A stretch of 64,000 bases of DNA from Blastocladiella emersonii ATCC 22665. Taxonomy: Eukaryota; Blastocladiomycota; Blastocladiomycetes; Blastocladiales; Blastocladiaceae. The stretch covers positions 2,232,001 through 2,296,000 of the forward strand of contig JANHCV010000002.1 in the NCBI GenBank assembly GCA_025594325.1, read 5' to 3'. The stretch's first letter is position 1, and each line of letters starts with the position of its first letter. Positions 19,506 to 29,827 of this stretch are shown here, piece after piece. The translations under genes were made by a program, and so were the position numbers. Below the pieces are notes generated by a model. That model was not told the DNA's origin. It worked only from the letters and a program-made list of their open reading frames with translations, and did not search any database.

Positions 19506-22500
19506 TCACACTGCAGCGGACCCATCCGACCGGTTCAGCGTTGCGGACGCGAGGATCCGCTGGCTCCCCGTCCGTTCCCTTGGCTCGCTGCCGCTGCTGC
19601 TGGGTTTGGTGTCGGGGTCGGCCATGGATAGTTGGGCGGGCGCCTTGGTCATGGCGGACACCGCCGTCGCGAGGTACGTGGTGAGCGGCGTGCGCGAGTC
19701 GGACGACGAGGTGCTCTGGGCGATGGGCGGGAGGCCCGGCGGTGTCGGCGCCCCCTCGTCCGTCTCGGTGAGCGGAGAGACCACGGCCGCCGTCGCGAGG
19801 ACGGGTGGCGGCGGGAACGTGAGTGGTGGTGGTGCGCGGTCGGCGCGCCGCAGCATGTCGTACCGGCGCAGCGCCGTCTCGTAGAAGAGCGCGAGCGCGG
19901 CAGCGATGATGAGCGTCGACAGGAGCACGCTGAGCGCAGCGACCATCCCCGCGAGGTTGTCCGTGACTGTGAGCACGCCGAGCTCGGCTGCGAGCCCGAC
20001 GGCAATCCACGCGAGGACGGGCAGCTGCACGCGCGCCTGGAGCCGCAGCGTCGTGGTGGCGAGGAGCGTGGACGTGACCTGGTGGAAGGTCGCCTCGAGG
20101 AGCGAAAAGTCGTCCGAGACGAGCCGCAGGAACGTGTCCATGCCGATGACGAGCGCACACGACAGGCCAATGTACACGACGACAAACCGCTCGAGCTGCT
20201 TGCCCTCGGCGACGCTCGGCGTCGCGGACCGCCTTGCGCACGCGAGGTACGCCACGGCGATCGCGTTGGGCAGCACGTTCGGCACGTACAGGACCCACCA
20301 CGACGATGGCAGGTCCCACCGCGTCAGCGCGCCGGACCCGAACCGGTTATACGTCGCGAGCCCGATCAGGATCGAGACGCCCAGCATCACGATGTTGGTG
20401 GCCACGGTCAGCACCAGCTGGACCCTCAGCTTGCGATAGTAGTAGATCTGGAACGCGGCCTCGTCGTCGGCCGACGGGAACGTGTACAGCAGCTCGCGCG
20501 CGATCCGCCGCACCGGCCGCATCCGCTGCTGCCACCACGCCGCGAGGTACCCGCGCACCCCGCCGCCGTGGTCGTCGTAGTACGCGGGCCCGGCGCCGTT
20601 CGCGATGCTGTGCACGTAGCTCGACGCCCGCGCGAGCGTCACGAACCCGACGCCCATGGGCAGCTGCATCGACATCGGCGGCAAGAGCGCGGCGCCGGCC
20701 CTGCTGCCAGGGCTGCTCGGCATCGCGTCGGCGTTGCCCGCGAGCGGGCGCGGGAGCGACGCCGTCGACCGCGACGACAGCGACTCCATGCGCGGCCGCA
20801 TCGGGGAGCCGCGGTACACGGTCGGGCTGCCCGGCGTGCTCCTGCCGCCCGCGCTCGGCAGGCGAAACCGGAACGGCGGTGCAGGCGGTACGACGGCCGA
20901 GCTCGGCGGCGACGCGCCGTCGGCCTCGACGAGTGCGAGCAGGCCCATGGGTCGCGCCTCGCCGCCACCGCTGAGCGCCGGGTCGACGATGATGGACGGC
21001 GGGTTCGAGTCCATGGCGCGCGGGCTGTCGGTGCCGCGCTTTCCCGAGAAGAGGCGCGAGCGCATCGTGCCCGGCGTCCCCGTTGGCGTCGAAGTCGAGG
21101 GGCGCATGGCGGCGAGCGAGTCGAGAAACGACGGCGGCGAGGGCAGCCCGGACGCCGAAATGGTCGCGAGTCCCGCGCCGCCCGCGGGCGCCGAGGCCAT
21201 GGTCCCGTGCGAGCTCAGCGGCGCTGAAGCCGGCTGATCAATCATCGGCCGCGACGACGCGACCTGGTCGCCGCTGCCGTACGGCGAGTTGAGCCGCGGC
21301 AGCGTCGAGAGCTCGACGAGATCGAACTTGCTGATGATGGCATTGATGCTCTGCATGTGCGACCCGAGCGACGCGCGGTGGTGGCTGCGCGAGCTGCTCT
21401 CGTACTGTGCCGACAGCCGCGCCGCGGTCAGCGCCGCCGCGGCATGAACCTGCGCGGAACCCGTCATGCTGCGCTTGCCGATGTGGCCGGTGCTCGTGCT
21501 CGCGCCCGACCGCGTCGAGTCGATGGACAGGCGTTTCCCGCCTGGTGGTCCAGCCCCCGGCGCTGGCGGCGGTCCTGTTCTCCCTGCCCGGACGGCGGGC
21601 AGCCCGGCGCGCCGCCGCTCCTCGTTGATCACGCCGAGTGACAGCGGCCGCCGGGGCGCCTCCTGCGCGACCGTCTTCCACGTCTCGACCAGCGCGCGCG
21701 CCGCGTCCGCGCGCGGCGCGGGGCGGCCGACGTCGAGCGAGCGCCGGCGCAGGACGTTGTTGGACCGGCGGCCGGTCCCCGAGAACCGCGTCGACCCGCT
21801 CGAGTGCGCGTCGTCGGGCGACTCGGAGCTCGTCGTCGTCGCCGTGTCCGCGCCGCTACCGCTACCACCGCCACCGCCCCGTCGGCCTGACCCGGGCGCA
21901 GCCTTGCCGTTCTCGCTGTTCCCGCTCCCCGTCCGCGACCGCGCCATAACGAGCGGCGCGCGGCGCGGTACGGGGCTCGCCGTGAACATGCTGTGGCGGC
22001 GCGCGGGGAGGGGCGAGATCATGCGCGGCGGTTTCCGGCGCGGGGCTTCGTCGCGCACGGGCTGGTCGGTGACCGAGAGCGTTGTGCTGTTGCCGATGTT
22101 GCCGATGTTGCTCGACACGGACGCGTTGGACGGCCGCCGCGACGACGGGCTGGGAGGCCCGCCCGAAGGCGTCCCGTAGCTGAGCGAGACGAGGTCGGCG
22201 GTCACGCCGAGCAAGCTCGAGGACGCCTGCGTGCTGCCGGTTGTGGGCGCCGGCGCACCGGGCGAGCGCGGTGGTGAGGATGGGTGTGGTGCGGCAGCGA
22301 CTAGCGGTAGTGGTGGAGGCGGAGCAGGGAGCGGCTCAGGCACAACGGTCGGCGGCCGCGGGATCCCGGACATGTCGGGCGGCGCGTAGAACCGGCTCTT
22401 CCTGCGCCCGCGGCCGGGCTCATGGGCCGCCTTGGCCTTGGCCTTGGCGAGACGGCGCACGTTGAGCATGAACGAGAGCCGCATGACGACCTCGCGCTGG

Positions 22501-24599
22501 TACGTGGCGAGGAACGACTTGCTGGCGTGGTCGAGCGCGTGGATCACGGTCGACAAGAACAGCGACGAGACGTAGAGCCCGAGGCCGGCGCCGAACGCGC
22601 TGCCCGCAACGATGAGCGAGGTGATGCTGACGACGGCCTGGCGGAACGGCAGGTTGAGCGACGAGCCGAGCAGGAAGACCGACACGCCGACGCTCGCCAT
22701 GTGGTGGTGGCCGGCCGAGGTTCTACACGTTGGACGCGTTAGTGGTGAGGCGGTGTGACGGCGGCTAGACCGCCAGGATCACGTACAGTGCGAGGATCTC
22801 GGTCCGCAAACTGTCGGACACCTTGTGCTTGATCACGCACTGATCCATGACGTCGAGCGGCGAGCTGAGGTACAGCTTGGTGCCCGTGGCGAGGTCGGTC
22901 TGCGAACACATGAGCATGCACGCCGAGCCCTGGACGTCGACGAGCGAGAGAATCGTGAACACAGCGATCGAGAGCCGCCAGACGGGCCGGCGGTGCGCGA
23001 CGAACGCGGGCGAGTAGATGAGCCCGATGCAGGTGAGAAGCAGGAGCAGGCCGAGCGCGACGATACACGCGACCACGAGCTCGCACATGCCGCACCACCC
23101 CGACAGCGACGGGCAGGTGGCCTGGACGTGCTGGTACGTGACGGCGGCGTGCGCGGCAATGTACAGCTTGACCGCCACGGGCAGCAGCATGCCTGTCTAG
23201 AATGGCTACCGCCGCAGCGGTACGGATGGTGAGCGCGACGTCGGCAAGCGACACGGTGGAACGGAGACATACAGCGAGGAACTGGAGCGGCAGCCGCGAG
23301 ACGCGCAGCGAGTGGTCGAGGTATTTGGCCTCGAGCGACCGCGGCGAGAAGGTGAGCGTCAGCATCGAGATGTGCTTCCGTTTCCGCTCGAGCGCGAGAT
23401 CCCAGGTCGAGTCGAGGATGTGCGGCGCGATCCGGCGCTGGTACCAGTCGACGAGCCGGCTCGACTTTGCGGCAGGCTCAGCGGTGCCCGCAAACGGCTT
23501 GTCGGGCGCCGTTTCGGACACGCGACGCGGCGCGGCCACGCTCATCCGGCGCGCGAGCATGCGCGGCGGCGGAATGACGGGGTCGGGCGAGCGCGTGGCG
23601 AGGCTGCCGGCGGGAAGACCGAGCGTCGACCGCGGCACGGTGCCCGGGACGGTCAAACTGCTCGACATCTGCTCCGTCGTGGTGGTTGACGATGCGGCGC
23701 CGTCGACGAGCGACGTGACACCTTCCCACAGCGTGCGCGAGCGACCAATGGCGAACTGGGATGTCCGAGCCGCTACGCTGCCCGACCGGAGCGACGAAGA
23801 GTCGTCGCTGAGGTCCGAGTCGAGCGAACTAGAGGAAGCGAGCGAGTCGTCGTCGGACAGGGAAATGTCAAAGTCGGCCTCGTCCTCTTCGGCGAGCGAC
23901 GGGCTCTGCAGCGACGAGGCGGCGTGGCTCGCCATGGCCGAGGCGCTGCGTCGGCTGTTCATGGTGAATGAGGGGACGACGATAGGTTCGGGCGCCTCGT
24001 TGTTCGTGAGCTGCGTGCTCGTGCTCCGGTGGACCGAGCCCGAGTGCAGCGCGTGCCCGCTCTGCTGCCGTTGCCGCGGCATGTCGGCCGTGCTGTTGTT
24101 GGCCGTGACCGACCGGGCAGACGAGAGGCCCGCCGCGCTCTGGCCGCGGAGTCCCGCGGCCGCGTCGCCCGCGCCATCGACACCGAGGTTGGTGCTCTTG
24201 GTGCGGAACGGCACGGTGGGGAGGATCATGTTGAATACATCGAAGAAGGAGGCACGGCGCTTCGGAGGTGCGGGGAGGCCGAGACCAGCGGCCGACGTGC
24301 CGGACGGCAGAAGCGACGCGCTCACTACGCATGGTCGCATACGTCAACAGGTCTGGCCGCAATGGCTGCGCGGCGTGCGAGGCACACGTACCGCGCTGTG
24401 GCTGATCCCGAGCGGCTCGATCCGGTTCCAGAATGGACAGGGGTGACAGCGAGGTGCCCGCGTCCCCCACCGACGCGGTCGAGTGCGCCGTGATGCTGAT
24501 GGTGAAGGGCAAGAGCGCGGGGCCGGCTGGCGGCGGGGGCGGCGGCGCTCCGCAATTCGCCCCGTCGTCGGGGCCAGGAGAGGCGGGGTAGGTTGACAT
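19506..24599 (-). CDS. Very large 12-TM protein with two six-helix membrane blocks
   Basis: Four exons are assembled: 24599-24392, 24324-23273, 23196-22787 and 22722-19506 (introns 67, 76 and 64 nt; donors GTACGT, GTATGT, GTACGT; acceptors TAG; last intron with a CTAAC branch), giving 1,628 aa in one frame. A Ser-rich disordered N-terminus leads to LEAKYLDHSLRVSRLPLQFL and a first six-helix block (about residues 405-620). About 700 disordered Ser/Pro/Arg-rich residues follow, then EAAFQIYYYRKLRVQLVL and a second six-helix block (about 1325-1505), and a disordered tail. Each block is preceded by a similar 'E..[YF]..[YH]..R' amphipathic lead, as in membrane domains of some adenylyl cyclases, but no cyclase catalytic domain is present. 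Function unknown; transporter, channel or receptor-like are all possible. Without these introns it would be miscalled as two genes. Confidence 0.7.
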
Positions 24600-24933
24600 G
24601 ATCGCAGATGCATGGAGTGTGGCATTCAGTTACATGGCCATGTGCGGAACGATGTGCGGACAGGGCATGCGAGGCCGTCGACCGCGGAAGGTGATCGCTT
24701 CCGCGTAGCCAATGCGCCGAGTTGACCACCGCCCACTCCAAGCCTGCATTTGCGCTCGTTTGGCGCGCTCGGCTGAGCGAGGTCCAACTCCGATTCTCGA
24801 GATCGCGCGAAAGACGGAAGTGCGAGACGCGTTTGTCTCGCGACGCGCCTGTCACGCCGGTCACGTCGGCCGGCCGGGCGGTTCTTTGCCCTCCTCACTT
24901 GCAGCCGAACCCGCACTCCCCATACACCCCACC
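24600..24933. other. Divergent promoter region
   Basis: 334 bp between the starts of the 12-TM gene (minus) and the disordered-protein gene (plus). No clear TATA box; no ORF supported. Confidence 0.4.
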
Positions 24934-25998
24934 ATGCAAGCAAATGACAAACACGACTCTATGCAACGGCCCTTGAATGGCGCTCAAGACGAGGAGGGCA
25001 CGCCCATGGACGTGGACCTGCCCGCGGTCGTCGCCGAACCTCCAGCGGCAGCGGGCGAGGGCGCGGCGTCCGCTTCTTTGGGCTCCTTTCCGAGCTCCGT
25101 TTCCGGAGGAGCATCAGCCGCCGATGCCCAACCAGAAACAGTCGACCAGAAGGCCCAGGAGCCGCACGCCGCCCGACTTTTGACGAACGACCAACATGTC
25201 ACCGACAGAGCGCAAGTCGTTGCTCCTGCAGACCCTGATCAAATGGACGTCGACCGGATAGCGGAGTCGAAGCCCGCCTTGGACTACGCGGTACAAGTCA
25301 TGCCCGACGCTATCCCCGCCGTCGCCGAGCAGCCCGCGCATGTGGCCCCTGCCGCCGCTCCGCTTGCCGCGAGCTCGGCGCCCCCGACGTCGCCGCACGC
25401 TGCTCCTGCCTGCTCTCCGACTGCTTCCTCTGCGACGGACCAGAAACCGGCTGCACCTTCTCTCACGATTCGTCGTGGCGCACGCCCTTCAGTCGAGCCA
25501 GCAGCCGTCGCCAGCGGATCCGCCCATTCTCCAACAGCTCCGCCCTCTCCGCCTCCGCAGGCGTCCACCCCAGCACCATCCTCCGCCCCAGCCCCACAGC
25601 CGGCAGCCGTTCCGTACACCGGCGCCGCGGTCCCGCACCAGCTCCACGCGCACGTCGACGGCAGCCCGCGACTAGCTGACGCCGAGGCACGCGCCGCTTC
25701 AGCCCTTGCTTCGGCGCTTCCCGACTCGCTGCTGCCTGGCATTCTCGGCGACGTCGAGACCATCCTCGACACGATCCTGCCCGCTTTCCTCGCTCGAGCT
25801 GGGCCGGACGCCAGCGTCGATGCACTCCTCGAACCGTTGCTTGGCCGCGTCAAGACGCAGCTCGGACTGCCGCGCTTCATGGAGCGGCACATGAGCGTGC
25901 TCACGGCGCACGCGGCGCTGCAGGACGGACTCGACGCGGCGATCGAAGGCGAGCTTGACAACGCCGTGGCCGAGGGTCGCCGCGCTGAGCGACGCTAA
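24934..25998 (+). CDS. Disordered Ala/Pro-rich protein with helical C-terminus
   Basis: 354 aa from the ATG at 24934 (ACCATGCAA context). Residues 1-250 are Ala/Pro/Ser-rich and acidic, and twice contain MDVD (TPMDVDLP, DQMDVDRI), a pattern seen in many nuclear regulators. The last ~110 residues are predicted helical and Leu-rich (LLPGILGDVETILDTILPAF, then GRVKTQLGLP). No catalytic or zinc-binding motif is seen and I recognise no family. The coding call rests on one long frame with an early ATG, a TAA stop and a composition shift between the two halves. It ends about 110 bp before the stop of the converging exonuclease/ATPase gene. Confidence 0.6.
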   Translation: MQANDKHDSMQRPLNGAQDEEGTPMDVDLPAVVAEPPAAAGEGAASASLGSFPSSVSGGASAADAQPETVDQKAQEPHAARLLTNDQHVTDRAQVVAPADPDQMDVDRIAESKPALDYAVQVMPDAIPAVAEQPAHVAPAAAPLAASSAPPTSPHAAPACSPTASSATDQKPAAPSLTIRRGARPSVEPAAVASGSAHSPTAPPSPPPQASTPAPSSAPAPQPAAVPYTGAAVPHQLHAHVDGSPRLADAEARAASALASALPDSLLPGILGDVETILDTILPAFLARAGPDASVDALLEPLLGRVKTQLGLPRFMERHMSVLTAHAALQDGLDAAIEGELDNAVAEGRRAERR

Positions 25999-26108
25999 GT
26001 ACAAAACCCGCAATACAAAACCGATGATAAAGCTAGCCTTCAATACATTTTGATGATACGATTCCTCTTTCCACACTCGCCCACTCGTGAACGCACGAGG
26101 AGGTAGAT

Positions 26109-29012
26109 TTAGATGGCGCCGGCCATCTCCTGCGCCTGCACGTCGTGGAACGGCTCGAGGACGGCGCGGAACTCGCCGCGGCGGCCGATGAGCGTGCGCC
26201 GCTCGACCCACGGGACGGCGCCAAAGTCGAGGACCGCGTCGACGAGCGCGTTCACGTCGTGCACCACGCGCACCTCGGAGCGCGACACGAGCTCGACGGC
26301 GACGTCGAACACGGCGGCCTCGGCGCGCTGCGTCACCGTCTTGCGCCCGCCCTGCTTCTTGGCGAGCTCGTCGCCGACGACCGACGTGTGCAGCCCGCCG
26401 AGCAGGTTGCGCATGTCGCGGTTGCGCAGCACCGTGGCCACCGACCCGTGCGCCGTCGCCACCATGGCCTTGATGCGCGTCACCACGCTGCGCGCCGCGT
26501 CCACCTCCTTCTTGTCGCTGATCTCGTCGATCACGACCACGTCGGGCGTGTGGTTCTGGACCGCTTCCAAAAGAACGTGGTGCTGGTCCGCGCGCACCGC
26601 CACCTGCATGCGCCGCGCCTCGCCGAGCGACGCGTGCGGCGTGTCGCCCGGCCCGCCGAGCTCGTTGGACGTGTCGACGACGAGCACGTGGTGGTGCCCG
26701 CCCGCCGGCCCGCTGAGCCGCGCAACGACGTCGCGCAGCGTGTGCGTCTTGCCCGTGCCCGGCTTGCCCAGCAGCAGCAGCGACCGCTCGCCCGTGTGCA
26801 CCACGTCGCCCAGCAGCTGCGCGAGCCCCGTGCCCGGTGCGGCCGCGCGCCCGACGCGGATCGTGACGCCGACCGCGTGGCCCTCGCGGTTCGGGATCCA
26901 CGAGATGCGGTGCAGCTGCCCGTCGATGCCGCCGCGCCGGTCCGACGAGAAGGTGCGCCCGATGACGACCGACTCGATCATGTCCTCGTCGACCGGGCCG
27001 AGCTCCGTCAGGTCCACCGTCGGGTTCGAGGTGGTGCCAAAGAAGCGCAGGCGCGCGGGGCGGCCGACGTCGAGCGAGATCTCGTTGAGCGTGTCGACCG
27101 CGTCCGGGATCGCGTAGATGGCGTCGCGCACGGGCTCGGGCAGCAGCGCCAGCAGGTCGTGCACCTCCTGCCGCGTCGTCTCGAGCCACTCGGCGTACTT
27201 TGGGGAAGCCGACACGGCGGGGTCGAGCGCCGTGGTGCCGCCGGCGGGGAGCGCGGCGGCCTCGGCCTCGGTCATGGTGTGCCACTGCACCACCTTGTTC
27301 CCCGTCGCGGACTCGACGACGAACCGCGCGAGGACGGGGACGCGCGGCGGCAGCGGGCCCGTCGACCACTCGGCAACCTGCACCCGCTCGAGCCCGGCGA
27401 CGCGCGACTTGGCGCGGCGCACCCATTTCGCGAGCGCCGCCAGCTTGTCCTCAAGGACCGCCGCGGCCGCCGGCAGCTGGTCGACCGACAGCACGGCGTG
27501 CCGCTCGAGCACGTCCTGCGGCAGCCCGAGCTCCCAGTAGTCGACGCACCCGTCCATGGTGCGAAGCGCGGCCTCGACGACGGCCGCGTCCGCATCAACG
27601 GGGCAGCGGCACGCAGCGAGGACCGTGTTCACGTCGGCGGCGACGGCGGTCTCGGCGCGCGAAGTTGGGGCGCGCACACCAGCAAACTCGCGGCGCAGCC
27701 CCGCACACGCGGCGTGCAGCGGCTCGGGCAGCGCGTCGAGCTGGCCAAACAGGGTCTCGGCATCGCGCGTGGCCTCGACCCACTCGCGGAACAGGATCTG
27801 CGTGTCGACGAGCGGCGCCCCGGCGAGCTGGATGTCGAGATGGTGGTCGAGCGCGTCCACAAGATCGCGGCCGCCGTGCACGACCAGCTCCCACGGGGCG
27901 TCCTGGTTCTCCAGGACCGACTTGATGGCGACGCGCGCCGCCTCGCGGTCCGCGGCCGTCGTCGAGCGCGTGTCGAGGAGTACGGCGATCGGCGTGTTCG
28001 TCTTGTTTGGCGTAAACGCGAGCACGAGCGCTGCGAGATCGCCGTGGTTGGCGCGCGACAGGTCGCCCTGCGCGCCAAGCGCGATCCGGGTCGGCGCGGC
28101 GGCCGCGAGCAGCGTATCGAGCTGCTTGGCGAGCACGGGCGACTCGAACGACACGAGCGTGTACCGCGGCAGGTACCTCGGCGCCAGCGTGTTGAGGACA
28201 GGCCGCAGCGAGCACGCCGCGGACACGACGGGGACCGGCGGCGCGGGCTTGGCGGCGCGGGCGATGGGCGCGCCCGAGAAGGATGGCGAGACGGGCACCG
28301 ACGAGGACGGCGTCGGGAGCGCGTTGCCGACCGGCGTCCACGGGATGTCGAACTCGTCGAGCTCGGGCGCGTCGGGCGGGAGCGCCGGGTCGTCGGGCGT
28401 CGCCGAGCGGAACGGCGAGCCGGTGTAGGGCACCGAGACGTCGTCGGCGTCGGGGTAGGTCGGGAACACGCGCTTGGTGACGCGCGAGCGGTCCTTGTGC
28501 ACGGTGAAGGCGTAGGTCTTGGGCGGCTGCAGCTTGGTGAAGAAGAGGTGCAGCGGGACCTCCTTGCACAGCTTGACCCAGTCAATGTAGTTGGCCTTGA
28601 CGGCCGGGTGGTGCTGGAAGTCCTTGAACAGCTGGAAGTTGTTGCGCGGGCCGTTCTTGTACAGGTGCAGGTACAGGTCGATGATGAGCACCTTGATCGA
28701 CTTGTACGCGTCGTCGTTGTCGTCGGTCGCGGGCGCGCGCAGCAGGCGGTACTGCTTCTTGCCTTTAGGGCCAATGTCGACGTGGATGATGTCGGGGAAC
28801 AGGTCGGCGAGGCCCGACGGCGCGCCCGCGACGTGGAACGCCGTATGGTGGATGAGCTCGTCCGAGACGTCCTTGCCCGTGACGGTCTGGTCGGGCTCGA
28901 GCGCGGCCAGCGCGGCCACCTTGCCGAGCAGGTCGGCCAGGTGCATGGTCGCCGGGACCACGGCGGCCGGGTTCAGCTTGATAGCGCTGCTACTGTTGTG
29001 GTTGGTGGCCAT
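26109..29012 (-). CDS. Pseudo-exonuclease / SpoIIIAA-Ycf45-type AAA ATPase, paralogue A
   Basis: Single-exon 967-aa protein. Residues about 20-185 form a conserved family-specific domain (MHLADLLGKV, LIIDLYLHLYKNGPR). A Pro/Ser linker follows. Residues about 305-420 resemble an EXD1/RNase D-like DEDD fold (IALGAQGDL, LVVHGGRDLVDALDHHLDI, LVDTQILF), but the DxE and HD catalytic residues read G-x-Q and H-G. The C-terminal third is a SpoIIIAA/Ycf45-type ATPase: VGVTIRVGRA, Walker A LLGKPGTGKT (about residue 747), VVDTSNELGG, RMQVAVRADQHHVLLEAVQNH, Walker B VVVIDEI (about 825), ATAHG and LLGGL. The bacterial and plastid relatives are poorly characterised ATPases; the fusion suggests a nucleic-acid-directed role, which is inference. 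The last 1.88 kb is an inverted copy of paralogue B. Confidence 0.8.
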   Translation of the reverse strand: MATNHNSSSAIKLNPAAVVPATMHLADLLGKVAALAALEPDQTVTGKDVSDELIHHTAFHVAGAPSGLADLFPDIIHVDIGPKGKKQYRLLRAPATDDNDDAYKSIKVLIIDLYLHLYKNGPRNNFQLFKDFQHHPAVKANYIDWVKLCKEVPLHLFFTKLQPPKTYAFTVHKDRSRVTKRVFPTYPDADDVSVPYTGSPFRSATPDDPALPPDAPELDEFDIPWTPVGNALPTPSSSVPVSPSFSGAPIARAAKPAPPVPVVSAACSLRPVLNTLAPRYLPRYTLVSFESPVLAKQLDTLLAAAAPTRIALGAQGDLSRANHGDLAALVLAFTPNKTNTPIAVLLDTRSTTAADREAARVAIKSVLENQDAPWELVVHGGRDLVDALDHHLDIQLAGAPLVDTQILFREWVEATRDAETLFGQLDALPEPLHAACAGLRREFAGVRAPTSRAETAVAADVNTVLAACRCPVDADAAVVEAALRTMDGCVDYWELGLPQDVLERHAVLSVDQLPAAAAVLEDKLAALAKWVRRAKSRVAGLERVQVAEWSTGPLPPRVPVLARFVVESATGNKVVQWHTMTEAEAAALPAGGTTALDPAVSASPKYAEWLETTRQEVHDLLALLPEPVRDAIYAIPDAVDTLNEISLDVGRPARLRFFGTTSNPTVDLTELGPVDEDMIESVVIGRTFSSDRRGGIDGQLHRISWIPNREGHAVGVTIRVGRAAAPGTGLAQLLGDVVHTGERSLLLLGKPGTGKTHTLRDVVARLSGPAGGHHHVLVVDTSNELGGPGDTPHASLGEARRMQVAVRADQHHVLLEAVQNHTPDVVVIDEISDKKEVDAARSVVTRIKAMVATAHGSVATVLRNRDMRNLLGGLHTSVVGDELAKKQGGRKTVTQRAEAAVFDVAVELVSRSEVRVVHDVNALVDAVLDFGAVPWVERRTLIGRRGEFRAVLEPFHDVQAQEMAGAI
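26113..27995. repeat. Long inverted repeat, left arm (1,883 bp)
   Basis: Position x on this arm pairs with 59011 - x on the right arm (31016-32898), without indels. The pairing was checked at both ends and by the identical shadow frames in between. One substitution was seen directly (AAC versus AAT in the 'HDVNALVD' codons). Weaker homology continues inward for about 110 bp. The arms stop exactly at the two genes' final codons. Confidence 0.9.
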
Positions 29013-29827
29013 CCTCGAAGTATGTCCTTAGGGACGAGTATGCTGCATCACTACCGGAGTCGACTGGCAGAATGGCAAGGAGCGCAAACGGGTTCGGGTC
29101 GCGAACGGCGAAGGGGGTCGGTCGGCGACTCACGCGCATCATCGTGCGTGTCGAGGACGCGTGACGGCACGGCACACGCGTCCAGCCGGTGTCCAGGCAC
29201 CGCAGCGATCGGCGCACATGAACTGCACCGATCTGCGGGCTGGTCGCGGCCTCGGTGACATGCCCTCGGCTATGCTGCTACCGTATCACCCAAACTTGGT
29301 GCAACGTCACCCGTGCGAGCGCTGGTTCTGTTAACCACAAACTTGGGGCGGAATCGTTGCGCAGCGGGCGTCAGCTGCGTCAGCTGCTGGACAGGCTTCG
29401 TGGTTCGGTCCCGCGAGCCCTCGGACGTCGTCTCGCATGGGCTATCGGTCAACGTCTGAGCTCGCCGTGGCCGCGAGCCATGGACCTCAGTGGCCACTGA
29501 GAGAGAGAGTCATGCTGGCTGCGTGAGTTGGAGCTCCCTCGAGGGCGCGTTCAGCCCTTCAGGAGAACGACCGGACGGCACGACCCGAGAACCCTGAGAT
29601 GAAGCCGTCGACAGTGTCTCCCAAACTAGCCTGCACCTTTGCGCCAAGTGTCACGCTGCTGTCGAGCTCTAGGGCTCGTGGCAGTGGACACGATCGCAGC
29701 GCCGGCCGACCGACGACACAGGGAGCAGGCGGGCTTGAAACCTCGATGCGCCTGCGCGTTCATCCTCGCTCCCCGTAATACTTGCGCTCGAGCCCAAGCA
29801 TTATCATAGTGAAACCCCCACCACGCC
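29013..29827. other. Divergent intergenic region between paralogues A and B
   Basis: 815 bp between two head-to-head ATGs; it lies inside the loop of the inverted repeat but is not itself repeated. It should contain both promoters. No TATA box, ORF or RNA gene was convincing. Confidence 0.4.

Noticed and set aside
19632-21227. A 531-codon plus-strand frame inside the 12-TM gene
   Set aside because: Arg-rich antisense shadow without domain or intron support.
23190-23272. Frameshift in the 12-TM gene
   Set aside because: A 76-nt GTATGT..CTAG intron in phase 0 explains the frame change.
19506-24599. Adenylyl or guanylyl cyclase
   Set aside because: Membrane blocks resemble one, but no catalytic domain is found in any frame after either block.
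26145-29258. A 1,037-codon plus-strand frame opposite paralogue A, and long alternative frames over paralogue B
   Set aside because: Low-information Arg/Ala/His-rich shadows; they occur in both inverted-repeat arms only because the arms are identical.
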